From Deltaproteobacteria bacterium (GTDB lineage: Bacteria > Desulfobacterota > BSN033 > UBA1163), in the NCBI GenBank assembly GCA_016874935.1, contig VGSS01000011.1, positions 1 through 41,714 on the forward strand: a DNA stretch of 41,714 bases, read 5' to 3'. The position numbers and the translations under genes were made by a program. How positions within the stretch are numbered: the stretch's first letter is position 1; each line of letters opens with the position of its first letter. Shown piece after piece: positions 7,349 through 15,861 of the stretch. Below the pieces are notes generated by a model. That model saw nothing but the letters and a program-made list of their open reading frames with translations. It made no database searches and was not told the DNA's origin.

Positions 7349-9454
7349 ATGTCGTCTAAAGAAGAAAGAGTTGTCCTTGGAAACGAGGCAATTGCCAGGG
7401 GAATCGTAGAGAGCGGATGTCATTTCTTTGCCGCCTATCCCGGAACCCCCAGCTCGGAAATTCTCCCTGCCATCGTCCGTTTTAAAAAGGAGAACAACCT
7501 CGACATCTATGTGGAATGGTCCATCAACGAAAAGGTGGCATTCGAAAATGCACTGGTAGCTTCTTACACGGGGAAGAGAACCGCGGTGGCCATGAAACAG
7601 GTGGGGCTTAATGTGGCTATGGATCCATTGATGAGTTCAGCCTATATCGGAACCGTCGGCGGTTTTGTGATCATCACCTGTGATGATCCCGGACCTTTTT
7701 CTTCACAGACCGAGCAGGACACCCGATTTATGGCCATGTTTGCAAAGGTTCCGGTTTTGGATCCGGCCAATCCAAAAGAAGCCCAGAAGATGTTGCCCAT
7801 TGCTTTCGAGCTTTCGGAAAAATACCAGATCCCGGTCATTCTCCGGCCCGTATTAAGGGTTTCTCACGCCCAGCAGACGATCGCCTTCAATCCTATCGCT
7901 CAAATAGAAAGGAAAGCCAGCTTTGAGCACAATCCCCAGCGATGGAGCGCAACGCCAAGGTTCCGGTTCATCCTCCACAAGCAGCTTAATCAAAAGATCA
8001 AAAATATTGCAGAAGCGTTCAATTCAATGTCCCTCCTCAATTTTATTGAGAACGACAGGGACAGGGCCTCCCTGGGAATCATTGCCAGCGGAATCGGTTA
8101 CTCCTTCGCTCGAGACATCCTGTCGGAACTCGGCCTTCAGGGAGAGATCCCGATTCTCAAGATTGGAACTCCCTACCCTCTTCCCGTTGAGATCGTGGAA
8201 TCCTTCATCGGGAAATGCGATCATGTCCTGATCCTCGAGGAGACCGAACCCGTGATCGAGCTTCAGATCACGGATAAATCCAAACTCATTGGCAGGCTGG
8301 ATGGGACCATTCCCAATGAAGGAGAGATGCTTCCCGAAACGATCACCCGTGTAATATCAGACCTCTGCACGAAGTTTTCCATCCCCGTGCCGGAAGTGAG
8401 GTCCACAGCCCCGCTTGAGAAGATGGTGGCTGATCTTGGTCTTTCGGTTCGGCGGCCAACCCTCTGCTCGGGCTGTGCCCATCGGGCCTCATTCTTCGCA
8501 TTCAAACGCGCCTTCCCCAAAGGCATCTTCCCCAGCGATATCGGATGTTACACTCTGGGAATGAATCTCGAATCCGTGGATACCTGTCACGATATGGGCG
8601 CCGCCGTCACGTTTGCCAGCGGGCTCTATCAGGCTTATCATCAGGACGGCAAAGACATTCCCATCGTTGCCACGATTGGAGATTCAACCTTCTATCATTC
8701 GGGCGCACCCGGACTGTTAAATGCAGTCTATAATGGGGCAAAATTTATACTCGTCATCCTCGACAACTCCATTACAGCGATGACCGGTATGCAACCCACT
8801 CCGGAATCCGGACTGACGGCTGATGGCCATCCCGGCAACCCCCTCTCGATTGAAGAGCTGGTGAAAGGATGCGGAGTCAAATACCTCCGGGTCGTCAATC
8901 CCTACGACATCAAGGGATTGATACGGGAAGCCGAAAAAGCCTACAAGTATACTCTGCAAAAAGACGGGGGAATGGCTGTCATCATTACCCGCTATCCATG
9001 CGTCATCAATCAAAGGGAGCAGCTCAAAGTGAACCCCGTCAAGGTCGATATCCGCCATACCCCTGCGCCGGAAAAGGGTCTGCCTCAGGTTAAAAGCAAA
9101 GAGATGCCTTCATCCCTTCTGCCTGTGATTCAAGAAGACAAATGTTGTCAATGCGACACCTGTGTGATCCAGTGCCCTGTGGGAGCGATTTCCAGAACCG
9201 GCGATGACTATGTCATTGATTACAACAAATGCACAGGGTGTCGCGTCTGTGCCCAGGAATGCCCCACCTCGGCGATAGAAATGCCTGCCGTAGGGGCTTG
9301 TATTGCATGCGGTTACTGCCTTAGACGATTTGAGTGCCCCTCGCTAATCAGAGGGGAGGATGGCCGTGTCAAGATTGACCGGTTGACCTGCGTGGACTGC
9401 GGCCTCTGCCTCCAAGTCTGCGGTCAGGGCGGTATTTATAAAGTTTCATCATAA
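7349..9454 (+). CDS. iorA: Indolepyruvate:ferredoxin oxidoreductase alpha subunit with extra ferredoxin domain
   Basis: A 701-residue thiamine-diphosphate enzyme that oxidatively decarboxylates aryl-pyruvates to aryl-acetyl-CoA and reduces ferredoxin. The N-terminal half has the pyrimidine-binding fold (GNEAIARGIVESG, AYPGTPSSEI). The central TPP domain has CSGCAHRASFF and GDSTFYHSG. Residues ~596-701 carry four Cys groups (CCQCDTCVIQC, CTGCRVCAQEC, CIACGYCLRRFEC, CVDCGLCLQVC). The usual IorA is about 600-650 residues with only the last two groups, so the first pair looks like an added dicluster ferredoxin module. The start follows AGGGG at good spacing. iorB follows. Confidence 0.93.
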   Translation: MSSKEERVVLGNEAIARGIVESGCHFFAAYPGTPSSEILPAIVRFKKENNLDIYVEWSINEKVAFENALVASYTGKRTAVAMKQVGLNVAMDPLMSSAYIGTVGGFVIITCDDPGPFSSQTEQDTRFMAMFAKVPVLDPANPKEAQKMLPIAFELSEKYQIPVILRPVLRVSHAQQTIAFNPIAQIERKASFEHNPQRWSATPRFRFILHKQLNQKIKNIAEAFNSMSLLNFIENDRDRASLGIIASGIGYSFARDILSELGLQGEIPILKIGTPYPLPVEIVESFIGKCDHVLILEETEPVIELQITDKSKLIGRLDGTIPNEGEMLPETITRVISDLCTKFSIPVPEVRSTAPLEKMVADLGLSVRRPTLCSGCAHRASFFAFKRAFPKGIFPSDIGCYTLGMNLESVDTCHDMGAAVTFASGLYQAYHQDGKDIPIVATIGDSTFYHSGAPGLLNAVYNGAKFILVILDNSITAMTGMQPTPESGLTADGHPGNPLSIEELVKGCGVKYLRVVNPYDIKGLIREAEKAYKYTLQKDGGMAVIITRYPCVINQREQLKVNPVKVDIRHTPAPEKGLPQVKSKEMPSSLLPVIQEDKCCQCDTCVIQCPVGAISRTGDDYVIDYNKCTGCRVCAQECPTSAIEMPAVGACIACGYCLRRFECPSLIRGEDGRVKIDRLTCVDCGLCLQVCGQGGIYKVSS

Positions 9455-9531
9455 GGTCAAAGATTCACATCAAGGAAATCTTTATGAATTCACAATCCTC
9501 AATCCGAAATCCGCAATCCACATTGGAAAAG

Positions 9532-10116
9532 ATGAACATCCAGATGATTATTTCCGGTGTGGGGGGACAGGGCGTTCTCCTGGTGACACGCATCATCTCC
9601 GACTTTGCGCTCCGCGAAGGATACCCACTGATCGGTTCCGAAGATCATGGGATGAGCCAGAGGGGAGGCTCCGTGATCACCTATCTGAAGATCGGAGATT
9701 TTAACAGCCCTCTTGTAAAAAGGGGAAGCGCTGACATCCTCTTATCTCTTGAAAGGAGCGAGGCATTAAAAACCCTTCACTATCTCCGCCCCTCTTCAAA
9801 TGGCCAAAACGGAGGCCTCGGTTTTATCAATGCCTCCGATCCCAACTATATGAACGAGCCGATCCGAAATTACCTGAGAGAGAAGGGGATTGAAATTCAC
9901 ATCTTCCCGGCGGACCGCATCGCCGTAGAAATGGGATCGGTCCAATCGACCAACATCGCCCTGATCGGCTTTGCCTCCGCCCATCCCAGATTTCCTTTTC
10001 CGCATGATAAACTGAGGCAATCCATCGACCGTGTCACTCCTCCAAAATTTCGGGAAGTGAGTTTAAAAATTTTTGACAAAGGATTCTTGGAGGGGGGAAA
10101 ATCGATGAAACCGTAA
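9532..10116 (+). CDS. iorB: Indolepyruvate:ferredoxin oxidoreductase beta subunit
   Basis: A 2-oxoacid:acceptor oxidoreductase gamma-type domain with the opening ISGVGGQGVLL nucleotide-binding loop and GSEDHGMSQRGGSV. It pairs with IorA. The frame extends to an ATG at 9484 that has AAGGAAATC before it, but the 16 extra residues are encoded by a copy of the AATCCGCAATCC intergenic repeat. Family members start at the MNIQMIISG position, so 9532 is preferred; the longer form is possible. At 194 residues the length is normal. Confidence 0.9.
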   Translation: MNIQMIISGVGGQGVLLVTRIISDFALREGYPLIGSEDHGMSQRGGSVITYLKIGDFNSPLVKRGSADILLSLERSEALKTLHYLRPSSNGQNGGLGFINASDPNYMNEPIRNYLREKGIEIHIFPADRIAVEMGSVQSTNIALIGFASAHPRFPFPHDKLRQSIDRVTPPKFREVSLKIFDKGFLEGGKSMKP

Positions 10117-10173
10117 CTTTTATCCCCAAACATCCTCTCTCGCCGACCTGAAGTCTTTCCCAATCTTCAAATT

Positions 10174-10596
10174 TCAAGAAACATACCCTAAAAAATCCTG
10201 TGGCGAGACAATCTTGCATGATATTCCATTGCTTTTCAGTTGGTCTTGCGAAATGCTAAGCAAGTCTTTGTCTCCCGTGACCAGGAAATCGGCTCCTGTC
10301 TCCTTACACAGAGAGAGATAATGGTCATCCTTGGGATATCTTGATAAAACCACAGGGGTTAAAAGGGAAACAGGTGTTGCCAGAGTCAATAATTGTTGGA
10401 TTTTCTCATGGATGAATGAGAGTTGTTCTTCGGAAAGTTTTTTTGAAAGTCCGGGCAGGACTCCTATTAATTCCCTTATGATCGTCTCCGACACATAGAC
10501 TTCATGACTTTCCAGGGCTCGAACAACTGCTTCCAGAGGCTTTCCTCCAAAAGCAGCTGAGATGATCACATTGGCATCAACGATCACCTTAGCCAT
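10174..10596 (-). CDS. PIN-domain toxin-like ribonuclease
   Basis: A 140-residue PIN protein of the putative toxin-antitoxin group. The conserved acidic residues are visible: Asp in IVDANVIISA, Glu in SETIIREL, Asp in YPKDDHYLSL and Asp in VTGDKDLL. These build a metal-dependent RNase site. It overlaps the end of the upstream antitoxin-like gene by 8 bp, a typical toxin-antitoxin arrangement. The RNA target is unknown. Confidence 0.88.
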   Translation of the reverse strand: MAKVIVDANVIISAAFGGKPLEAVVRALESHEVYVSETIIRELIGVLPGLSKKLSEEQLSFIHEKIQQLLTLATPVSLLTPVVLSRYPKDDHYLSLCKETGADFLVTGDKDLLSISQDQLKSNGISCKIVSPQDFLGYVS

Positions 10597-10822
10597 AGAT
10601 CTTCTTCCTGGCTTGGTCGAGCGCTTTGAGCGCTTCTTTTTTTGAAACTCCTGCCTCGCTTAACACTCTTCCAATTTCCAAAAGGATGATCTCCGGGCTA
10701 TTTTCCTCAACCGGGGTGAGGCGGGCAATCGGTCTTTTCCGTTTCAATACCACGATCTCACTCCCTTCATTTAAATATCTCACGACATCCTCTTTGAATT
10801 CTCTGACACCCACAAATTTCAT
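10589..10822 (-). CDS. Phd/YefM-like antitoxin partner of the PIN protein
   Basis: A 77-residue protein whose N-terminus (MKFVGVREFKEDVVRYLNEG, then IVVLKRKRPIARLTP) matches Phd/YefM-type DNA-binding antitoxins. The C-terminal helix (SKKEALKALDQARKKIYG) would hold the toxin. The open frame starts at 10852, but the ATG at 10822 follows GGAGGTGG with good spacing. It is divergent from htrA, with about 140 bp between the start codons. Confidence 0.82.
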   Translation of the reverse strand: MKFVGVREFKEDVVRYLNEGSEIVVLKRKRPIARLTPVEENSPEIILLEIGRVLSEAGVSKKEALKALDQARKKIYG

Positions 10823-10899
10823 CTTCGCCACCTCCGGAGTAAATGTTACCACAAATGTGGGAATAATGCAAAAGCCTTTGAGACGAAGATTTCAAACAT

Positions 10900-10928
10900 T
10901 TGACAACTCGTCAAAAAAAAGATAATCT
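10900..10928 (+). promoter_or_regulatory. Promoter of the HtrA gene
   Basis: TTGACA (10900-10905), a 17-bp spacer and TAATCT (10923-10928), a good sigma-70 match. The leader is short and includes the TTGGAGGAATAAGCG ribosome site. No clear RpoH-type element was seen. Confidence 0.72.
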
Positions 10929-10958
10929 ATAAATATCGGCATCTTGGAGGAATAAGCG

Positions 10959-12410
10959 ATGAGCAAAAAAATGATTAAAAGATTGATCTTTGGACTTTCT
11001 TTAGCTCTTCTCCTGTCTGGCCTTTTCTTTTGTATTGATAAAGACAAGGCCAATTCCCTTCCCAAAAACGATAAATTGACCACGGCTAAATCTCTCGGCC
11101 AGGCCTTTGTGGAGGTCGCAAAAAAGGTCCAACCTTCTGTCGTCAATATTACCACGGAAAAGACAATCACGATCAAGCCCTGGGAAAGATTCGGTGAAGA
11201 TTTTTTTAAGGGAAGCCCTTTCGAAGAGTTTTTCAAGGGGTTTGGTAGCCCCCGTGAAAAAGGAAAGGAGTATCGGCACAGACAGAGAAGCGGCGGATCA
11301 GGAGTCATCGTTGACAAGGAGGGCTATATCCTCACAAACAACCATGTGATAGAAGGGGCGGATAAGGTCAAGGTGCGTCTCAACGATGGGAGGGAATTCA
11401 TTGCCACAGTCAAGGGTCAGGACTCGAGGACAGATCTCGCTGTTCTCCACATCAAAGCGAAGGACCTCCCCGTGGCTATTCTGGGAGATTCGGATAAGCT
11501 TGAGGTCGGCGAGTGGGCCATTGCAATCGGAAGCCCCTTTGGACTGGAGCATACGGTCACCGTGGGGGTCATCAGCGCCAAAGGACGTTCAGGATTGGGA
11601 ACAGGAACCTACGAAGATTTCGTTCAGACCGATGCTTCAATCAACCCCGGCAACAGCGGGGGCCCCCTCATCAATATTGATGGAGAAGTCATCGGCATCA
11701 ATGCCATGATCATCCAGCCGGGCACAGGGATCGGGTTTGCCATCCCCATCAATACGGCCAAACAGATATTGAACGACCTCATCAAAACAGGCAAAGTCGT
11801 CCGTCCCTGGCTGGGGATCAGCGTCCAGGACCTCACACCCGAGATGATGGAACATTTCAAAGTGAAAGAGAAAGAAGGGGTGCTCGTCGGACAGGTCTAT
11901 CAGGGCACAGGAGCCGAAAAGGCCGGGCTGGCATCAGGCGATATCATCAAATCGGTGGAGGATAAGCCCGTTAAGAATGTGAGTGAACTGATAAAGGAAA
12001 TCCAGAAGAAAAAAGTGGGCCAGAAACTGAAACTTTCCATTGTCAGGGATGGGAAGGCGATGACCATCGAGATCACCACCTCTGCTATGCCCGACAAGGC
12101 CGAATTGCAGAAGGAGAAGGAAGGGGAGGAAAAATTAGGGGCAAGGGTTCAGGAATTGACCCCTCAGCTATCGGCTCGATTCCGTATTACCGGAATCAAA
12201 CAGGGCGTGGTCGTCCTGGCCGTGGAGGACGGGAGTTTTGCCGATGAGATGGGCTTGCAGGAAGGGGATGTCATTCTGGAGATCAACCGGAAGAAGATCG
12301 AGTCATTGAAGGATTTTGAAAAGGCGATGAAAGACGCCAGTGTCGAAAAGGGCATCCTCTTTCAGATCCATCGAAAAGGAAGCAGTTTCTATCTAACCTT
12401 CAAAAAATAA
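10959..12410 (+). CDS. HtrA/DegP-type periplasmic serine protease
   Basis: A 483-residue Do-family protease. Residues 1-32 form a signal peptide (KKMIKRLIFGLSLALLLSG), so it is exported. The catalytic triad is His129 (TNNHVIEG), Asp159 (RTDLAVL) and Ser233 (GNSGGPL). Two PDZ domains follow (about residues 285-375 and 390-480), the first starting with RPWLGISVQDLTPE. It degrades or refolds damaged envelope proteins. A Cys lies at the end of the signal region, but the preceding LFF is a poor lipobox. The nearby CIRCE-rpoH gene makes a stress-response neighbourhood. Confidence 0.94.
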   Translation: MSKKMIKRLIFGLSLALLLSGLFFCIDKDKANSLPKNDKLTTAKSLGQAFVEVAKKVQPSVVNITTEKTITIKPWERFGEDFFKGSPFEEFFKGFGSPREKGKEYRHRQRSGGSGVIVDKEGYILTNNHVIEGADKVKVRLNDGREFIATVKGQDSRTDLAVLHIKAKDLPVAILGDSDKLEVGEWAIAIGSPFGLEHTVTVGVISAKGRSGLGTGTYEDFVQTDASINPGNSGGPLINIDGEVIGINAMIIQPGTGIGFAIPINTAKQILNDLIKTGKVVRPWLGISVQDLTPEMMEHFKVKEKEGVLVGQVYQGTGAEKAGLASGDIIKSVEDKPVKNVSELIKEIQKKKVGQKLKLSIVRDGKAMTIEITTSAMPDKAELQKEKEGEEKLGARVQELTPQLSARFRITGIKQGVVVLAVEDGSFADEMGLQEGDVILEINRKKIESLKDFEKAMKDASVEKGILFQIHRKGSSFYLTFKK

Positions 12411-12415
12411 AAAAA

Positions 12416-12563
12416 GGTTATCAGGATATCAGGGAATCAGGATGCAGAATACCAGGAAATCAGGATATCGGGTGAAATCATTAAACCGTCAGTTTTTTTG
12501 TTTACTGGTATCCTGATATTCTGATACCCACAACCTGTTATCCTGGTACCCTGATATCCTTGG
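12416..12563. repeat. Word-array stem-loop built of ATCAGGATA-type repeats
   Basis: The left arm (12416-12473) is a run of degenerate words such as ATCAGGATATCAGGG. The right arm (12504-12561) is a run of their reverse complements such as ATCCTGATATTCTGA. The two arms pair imperfectly into a long stem. It lies between the convergent htrA and DUF1844 genes and may act as a bidirectional terminator. Similar architectures with different words occur at 13999, 25054 and 27406. Confidence 0.7.
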
Positions 12564-12565
12564 AA

Positions 12566-12964
12566 TCAACCTGCGGCTTTCACATACCTCATTCTTAAAT
12601 CGAAAAGGATTTGTTCGATAAATTTCTCTTCCTCTGGAGTCAAATTCCCCTTTGTCTTCTCTTTAAGCATCCCGATGAGGTCGATGGTCTGTTTGGCTAC
12701 GGGAAGATTTTTTGACTGTTTTTGAGTAAAGGGATCCTCGATCTCTCCCAATTGGATGAGGGCAGATGTGCTAAGCGACAAAATCAAATTCGCAAAATTG
12801 ATCTCCGGAAGAGGGCCCTCCTCTTCCGGGATTTCTTCTTTTATTGGCTCCTCCTTCATCTCATCTTTGGGGGAAACCTTTTCCTCCTCTTTTTGGGCAG
12901 TAAACCTCTTGTCCCTCACAACAAAACTCTTTTCCGTCTCATTATTTCTCTTTTCGTCAGCCAT
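12566..12964 (-). CDS. DUF1844 family protein
   Basis: A 132-residue protein. The first ~55 residues are a highly charged, probably disordered Glu/Lys tract. The rest (INFANLILSLSTSALIQLGEIEDP, then AKQTIDLIGMLKEKTKGNLTPEEE) is the DUF1844 helical core known in deltaproteobacteria and planctomycetes. Function is unknown. It is divergent from rpoH and shares the upstream region that carries CIRCE. Confidence 0.85.
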   Translation of the reverse strand: MADEKRNNETEKSFVVRDKRFTAQKEEEKVSPKDEMKEEPIKEEIPEEEGPLPEINFANLILSLSTSALIQLGEIEDPFTQKQSKNLPVAKQTIDLIGMLKEKTKGNLTPEEEKFIEQILFDLRMRYVKAAG

Positions 12965-13045
12965 GGCATCCTCCAGAAAGGGTTAATCCGTATGGGCTTA
13001 ATATAAAATAATTTGTAATTATTTCAATAAGATATATCGCTTGTC

Positions 13046-13102
13046 TTGACTTTGATAAATCGATATATTATATTTTTAGCACTCTCTCTTTTGGAGTGCT
13101 AA
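13046..13102 (+). promoter_or_regulatory. rpoH promoter with perfect CIRCE operator
   Basis: TTGACT (13046-13051), a 17-bp spacer and TATATT (13069-13074) form the promoter. Immediately downstream, at 13076-13102, lies TTAGCACTC-N9-GAGTGCTAA, an exact CIRCE inverted repeat. CIRCE is the binding site of the heat-shock repressor HrcA, and here it covers the expected transcription start. The hrcA gene is not in this window. Confidence 0.95.
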
Positions 13103-13125
13103 TTAATCGATATGGGGTTTATATA

Positions 13126-13977
13126 ATGTCCACACTGCCTTCTGTCAAGAATTCTCTTGATACTTATCTCGTACAGATCAATCAGTTCCCCCTCTTAACA
13201 CCCGAAGAGGAGTTTAGTCTTGCCAGAAAATATCGTGAACACAATGATATTGGCGCGGCACATAAATTAATTACAGCAAACTTGAGATTTGTTGTCAAGG
13301 TCGCCCTTGAATATAAGTCTTATGGCGTTAAACTTCTTGACCTCATCCAGGAGGGAAATATAGGGTTGATGATGGCGGTCAAGAAATTTGACCCTGACAA
13401 AGGAAACAGGTTCATCTCGTATGCCATCTGGTGGATCAGGGCCTTTATGCAGAATTTTATCATCAAGACCTGGAGCCTGGTGAAGATAGGAACCACCCAG
13501 GCCCAGAAGAAACTTTTTTACAAAATCGGAAAGGTGAGAAAGGCGCTCGAATCTGACCGGGAGAATGAAGAGAAGTATGAGCTTTTAGCCAAAGATTTAG
13601 ATGTTCCCAAAGAAGATATCATCGAGATGGAGCAGAGGATGGCCGCAAGGGATCTCTCCCTCGATGCACCTTTTGACGAAGGAAAAGAACTGACGCATCT
13701 CGACCTCCTTCAGGAAGAATCTCCCAATCAGGAAGAAATGCTGGCTCATGAACAGGAGAAAGAGGCCCGGGAAAGGGAGGTCCAGAAGGCATTGAAACGT
13801 TTAAACGAAAAGGAAGTCTTCATCATTAAAAACAGGGTGATGTCCGACGAACCCCTCACTCTCCAGGAGATTGGCACCCAGCTTAAACTTTCGCGGGAGC
13901 GGGTCAGGCAGATTGAGAGTGAGGCGCTAAAGAAGTTAAAAAGGGAGATCGGCTCCAGCATGCAACTGCAAGCCTAA
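13126..13977 (+). CDS. rpoH: Heat-shock sigma factor RpoH (sigma-32 type)
   Basis: A 283-residue sigma factor close to the usual RpoH length. Region 2 (NLRFVVKVALEY, LIQEGNIGLMMAVKKFDP, FISYAIWWIRAFMQNFI) binds core enzyme and the -10 element. An RpoH-box-like QKKLFYKIGKVRKAL follows. Region 4 has the helix-turn-helix LTLQEIGTQLKLSRERVRQI. The frame opens at 13096 inside CIRCE; the ATG at 13126 (MSTLPSVKNSL) matches the family start. It directs RNA polymerase to heat-shock genes. The CIRCE operator places it under probable HrcA control. Confidence 0.93.
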   Translation: MSTLPSVKNSLDTYLVQINQFPLLTPEEEFSLARKYREHNDIGAAHKLITANLRFVVKVALEYKSYGVKLLDLIQEGNIGLMMAVKKFDPDKGNRFISYAIWWIRAFMQNFIIKTWSLVKIGTTQAQKKLFYKIGKVRKALESDRENEEKYELLAKDLDVPKEDIIEMEQRMAARDLSLDAPFDEGKELTHLDLLQEESPNQEEMLAHEQEKEAREREVQKALKRLNEKEVFIIKNRVMSDEPLTLQEIGTQLKLSRERVRQIESEALKKLKREIGSSMQLQA

Positions 13978-13998
13978 AAGGGTCTGCGAGGGCATTAG

Positions 13999-14127
13999 AA
14001 ATAACCAATCACCAAATTCCAAAAACCAAATAATCACCAATGGCCAATACCCAAAAAAAGAATTCGATCATTAGTAAATTGATTATTGGAAATTATTTGG
14101 ATATTGGTGCTTGGTTATTGGAATTTA
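13999..14127. repeat. Word-array stem-loop built of ACCAATAACCAA-type repeats
   Basis: The left arm (about 13999-14053) repeats words like AACCAATCACCAAATTCC. The right arm (about 14079-14127) repeats their complements, such as TTGGTTATTGGAATTT. It lies between rpoH and the FmdB-type gene, with the same layout as 12416-12563 but an unrelated sequence. Confidence 0.65.
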
Positions 14128-14165
14128 AAGTAATCGCATGAACTAGATTGGAGGAGGTTGTCGGA

Positions 14166-14447
14166 ATGCCCATCTATGAATACCAATGTCGAAAATGTAA
14201 CGAGGTCTTTGAGATCTTTCATAAGATAGATGAGGACTGCAATGCGGCCTGCCCCAAATGTTTGGGCCCGGCCAAAAAACTGATTTCAGCCACCAGCTTC
14301 ATCCTCAAAGGCTCTGGCTTCTATGTGAACGACTACCCTTCGCAAAGCCGGAAAGAAGCGAGTAAGTCGGAAAAAGAGTCTTCTGAAACACCGAAGAGCC
14401 TAAAGGCTGAGGATAAAACGGCAGAAAAGAAAGCCGACATAAAATAA
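14166..14447 (+). CDS. FmdB-type zinc-ribbon protein
   Basis: A 93-residue protein with the characteristic N-terminus MPIYEYQCRKCNEVFE. Paired CxxC motifs (CRKC and CPKC) would bind zinc. A Ser/Lys/Glu-rich tail follows. The frame extends upstream to 14148, but MPIYEY is the universal start of the family and GGAGGAGG lies 9 nt before this ATG. It was named after the formamidase regulator FmdB; the actual role of most members is unknown. Confidence 0.9.
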   Translation: MPIYEYQCRKCNEVFEIFHKIDEDCNAACPKCLGPAKKLISATSFILKGSGFYVNDYPSQSRKEASKSEKESSETPKSLKAEDKTAEKKADIK

Positions 14448-14554
14448 AAAGTCTCCTCCTCCTCATGGTCAGGCTTTGAAGAAATTTTTGATAAAGAAAA
14501 TAATGTCGAATACCCGATTTTCAGCTACGGAATAAATTGAATCTAACCTATCTT

Positions 14555-15739
14555 TTATCCAGAGTTGACTCCAAGAACCCGATCAATAAAGCTTCCTGGA
14601 ACCGCAGTAATTTTATCAGTTAACCGATAAGGGTGTGAAGTCCTTGAAGCGATATATCCAGCAATAATATTTTCCTCCCCGTAGGATTTTATCAGGGCAT
14701 TCATCCCTTTCAAGCTGGCTTGGTCTACCTGTTCCGCATACTTACACTCAATCGCAATAAACTGGCCCCCCCGTTCAATGAGAAGATCAACCTCTTCTCC
14801 CTGTGAAGTCCTCCAAAACCAGAGCGGCACGGTTTTTCCTTGTGAGTAGAAATGCTTCACGACCTGCATGACTACATGGGTCTCCCACAAAGCCCCAACC
14901 ATGGGGTGCTTTGAAAGTCCTCCCCAATTTTCAAAACCCATCAGGAAGGCGGCAAGTCCTGTATCACAAAGATAAAGTTTGGGAGACTTCACTAACCGCT
15001 TGGTCATGCTTTTGTAATAGGGTTCCAAGAGAACGATCTGGCCAGAGGCTTGCAAGACAGAGATCCATTTCTTGGCTGTATTGGGAGCAATCCCGATGTC
15101 ACGGGCAAGATCTGAATAGGAAAGAGTTTGACCCGTCCTGCTTGCAATGGCTCTTAAGAAGCGATCGAAATCTCTGAGATTGCCAACGCTCAGTATGTTT
15201 CTAACATCTCGTTCAAGATAAGTGGTCAAATAGGATGTATACCAAAAAGAATGATCGACCTCCGGTCTTACATAAAGTTCAGGATACCCACCATGAAAAA
15301 GATAATGGCTCTCATCGAAGCGATGAAGGGCATCCTTTAGCTCTACAGCAGATAAGTTCAGCATATTTAATACACCGCACCTGCCTGCTAAACTCTCTGA
15401 TACTCCTTGCATCAATAGGAAGTTTTGTGAGCCGGTCAGGATATAGAGGCCGGGTTTTTTATCCTTATCAATCATTACCTTGAGGTGCCGGAAAAGAGAT
15501 GGAGCATACTGAACTTCATCTATGATCAAGGGGGTGTCAAAACGTTTGAGGAATTCCTCAGGCAAGGTTTCAGCTTGGGAGGCAATAGAGGGCAGATCAA
15601 GGGATACATAATCCGCATTGGGGAAAACTTTGCGCACCAGTGCGGTTTTCCCGACCTGCCTTGGACCCGTCACCAAAACCGCCGGAAATTGCCGAGACAT
15701 TGCCTTCAGAGTTTTCTCATATTTTCTTGTAATCCACAT
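14555..15739 (-). CDS. AAA ATPase with DUF4143 domain (first of two)
   Basis: About 394 residues. Walker A is GPRQVGKTAL, Walker B is LIIDEVQYAP, and a sensor-like TGSQNFLLM follows. The C-terminal DUF4143 part carries a restriction-endonuclease-like motif (GEEVDLLIERGGQFIAIECK). Families of this type are common in accessory islands, and their biological role is poorly known. The in-frame ATG at 15754 lies inside a palindrome; the ATG at 15739 is preferred because it coincides with the predicted transcription start. There is no Shine-Dalgarno. A second, divergent member lies at 18679-19842. Confidence 0.88.
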   Translation of the reverse strand: MWITRKYEKTLKAMSRQFPAVLVTGPRQVGKTALVRKVFPNADYVSLDLPSIASQAETLPEEFLKRFDTPLIIDEVQYAPSLFRHLKVMIDKDKKPGLYILTGSQNFLLMQGVSESLAGRCGVLNMLNLSAVELKDALHRFDESHYLFHGGYPELYVRPEVDHSFWYTSYLTTYLERDVRNILSVGNLRDFDRFLRAIASRTGQTLSYSDLARDIGIAPNTAKKWISVLQASGQIVLLEPYYKSMTKRLVKSPKLYLCDTGLAAFLMGFENWGGLSKHPMVGALWETHVVMQVVKHFYSQGKTVPLWFWRTSQGEEVDLLIERGGQFIAIECKYAEQVDQASLKGMNALIKSYGEENIIAGYIASRTSHPYRLTDKITAVPGSFIDRVLGVNSG

Positions 15740-15774
15740 GCAAATATTTTGCATTTTGATTGCAAATTTGTCAA
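15739..15774 (-). promoter_or_regulatory. Promoter with TTTGCA palindromes over the start of the first ATPase gene
   Basis: On the minus strand, TTGACA (15774-15769), a 17-bp spacer and CAAAAT (15751-15746) place transcription at the ATG at 15739. Half-sites alternate across the same bases: TGCAAA-TAT-TTTGCA (15739-15753) is a perfect palindrome, and TTTGCA (15748-15753) pairs with TGCAAA (15761-15766). This suggests autoregulation of a leaderless gene. Confidence 0.55.
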
Positions 15775-15861
15775 GTTCATTTTCTCCGTCTTTGCAGGAT
15801 CATCTGTCCGGAAGCACAATGTATTTTCCAATTGATCAAAAAAGAAAAAGGTGATCAATTT

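Noticed and set aside
12416-14127. CRISPR array in the repeat-rich gaps around rpoH
   Set aside because: The repeats are degenerate, inverted and without regular unique spacers; no cas gene is present.
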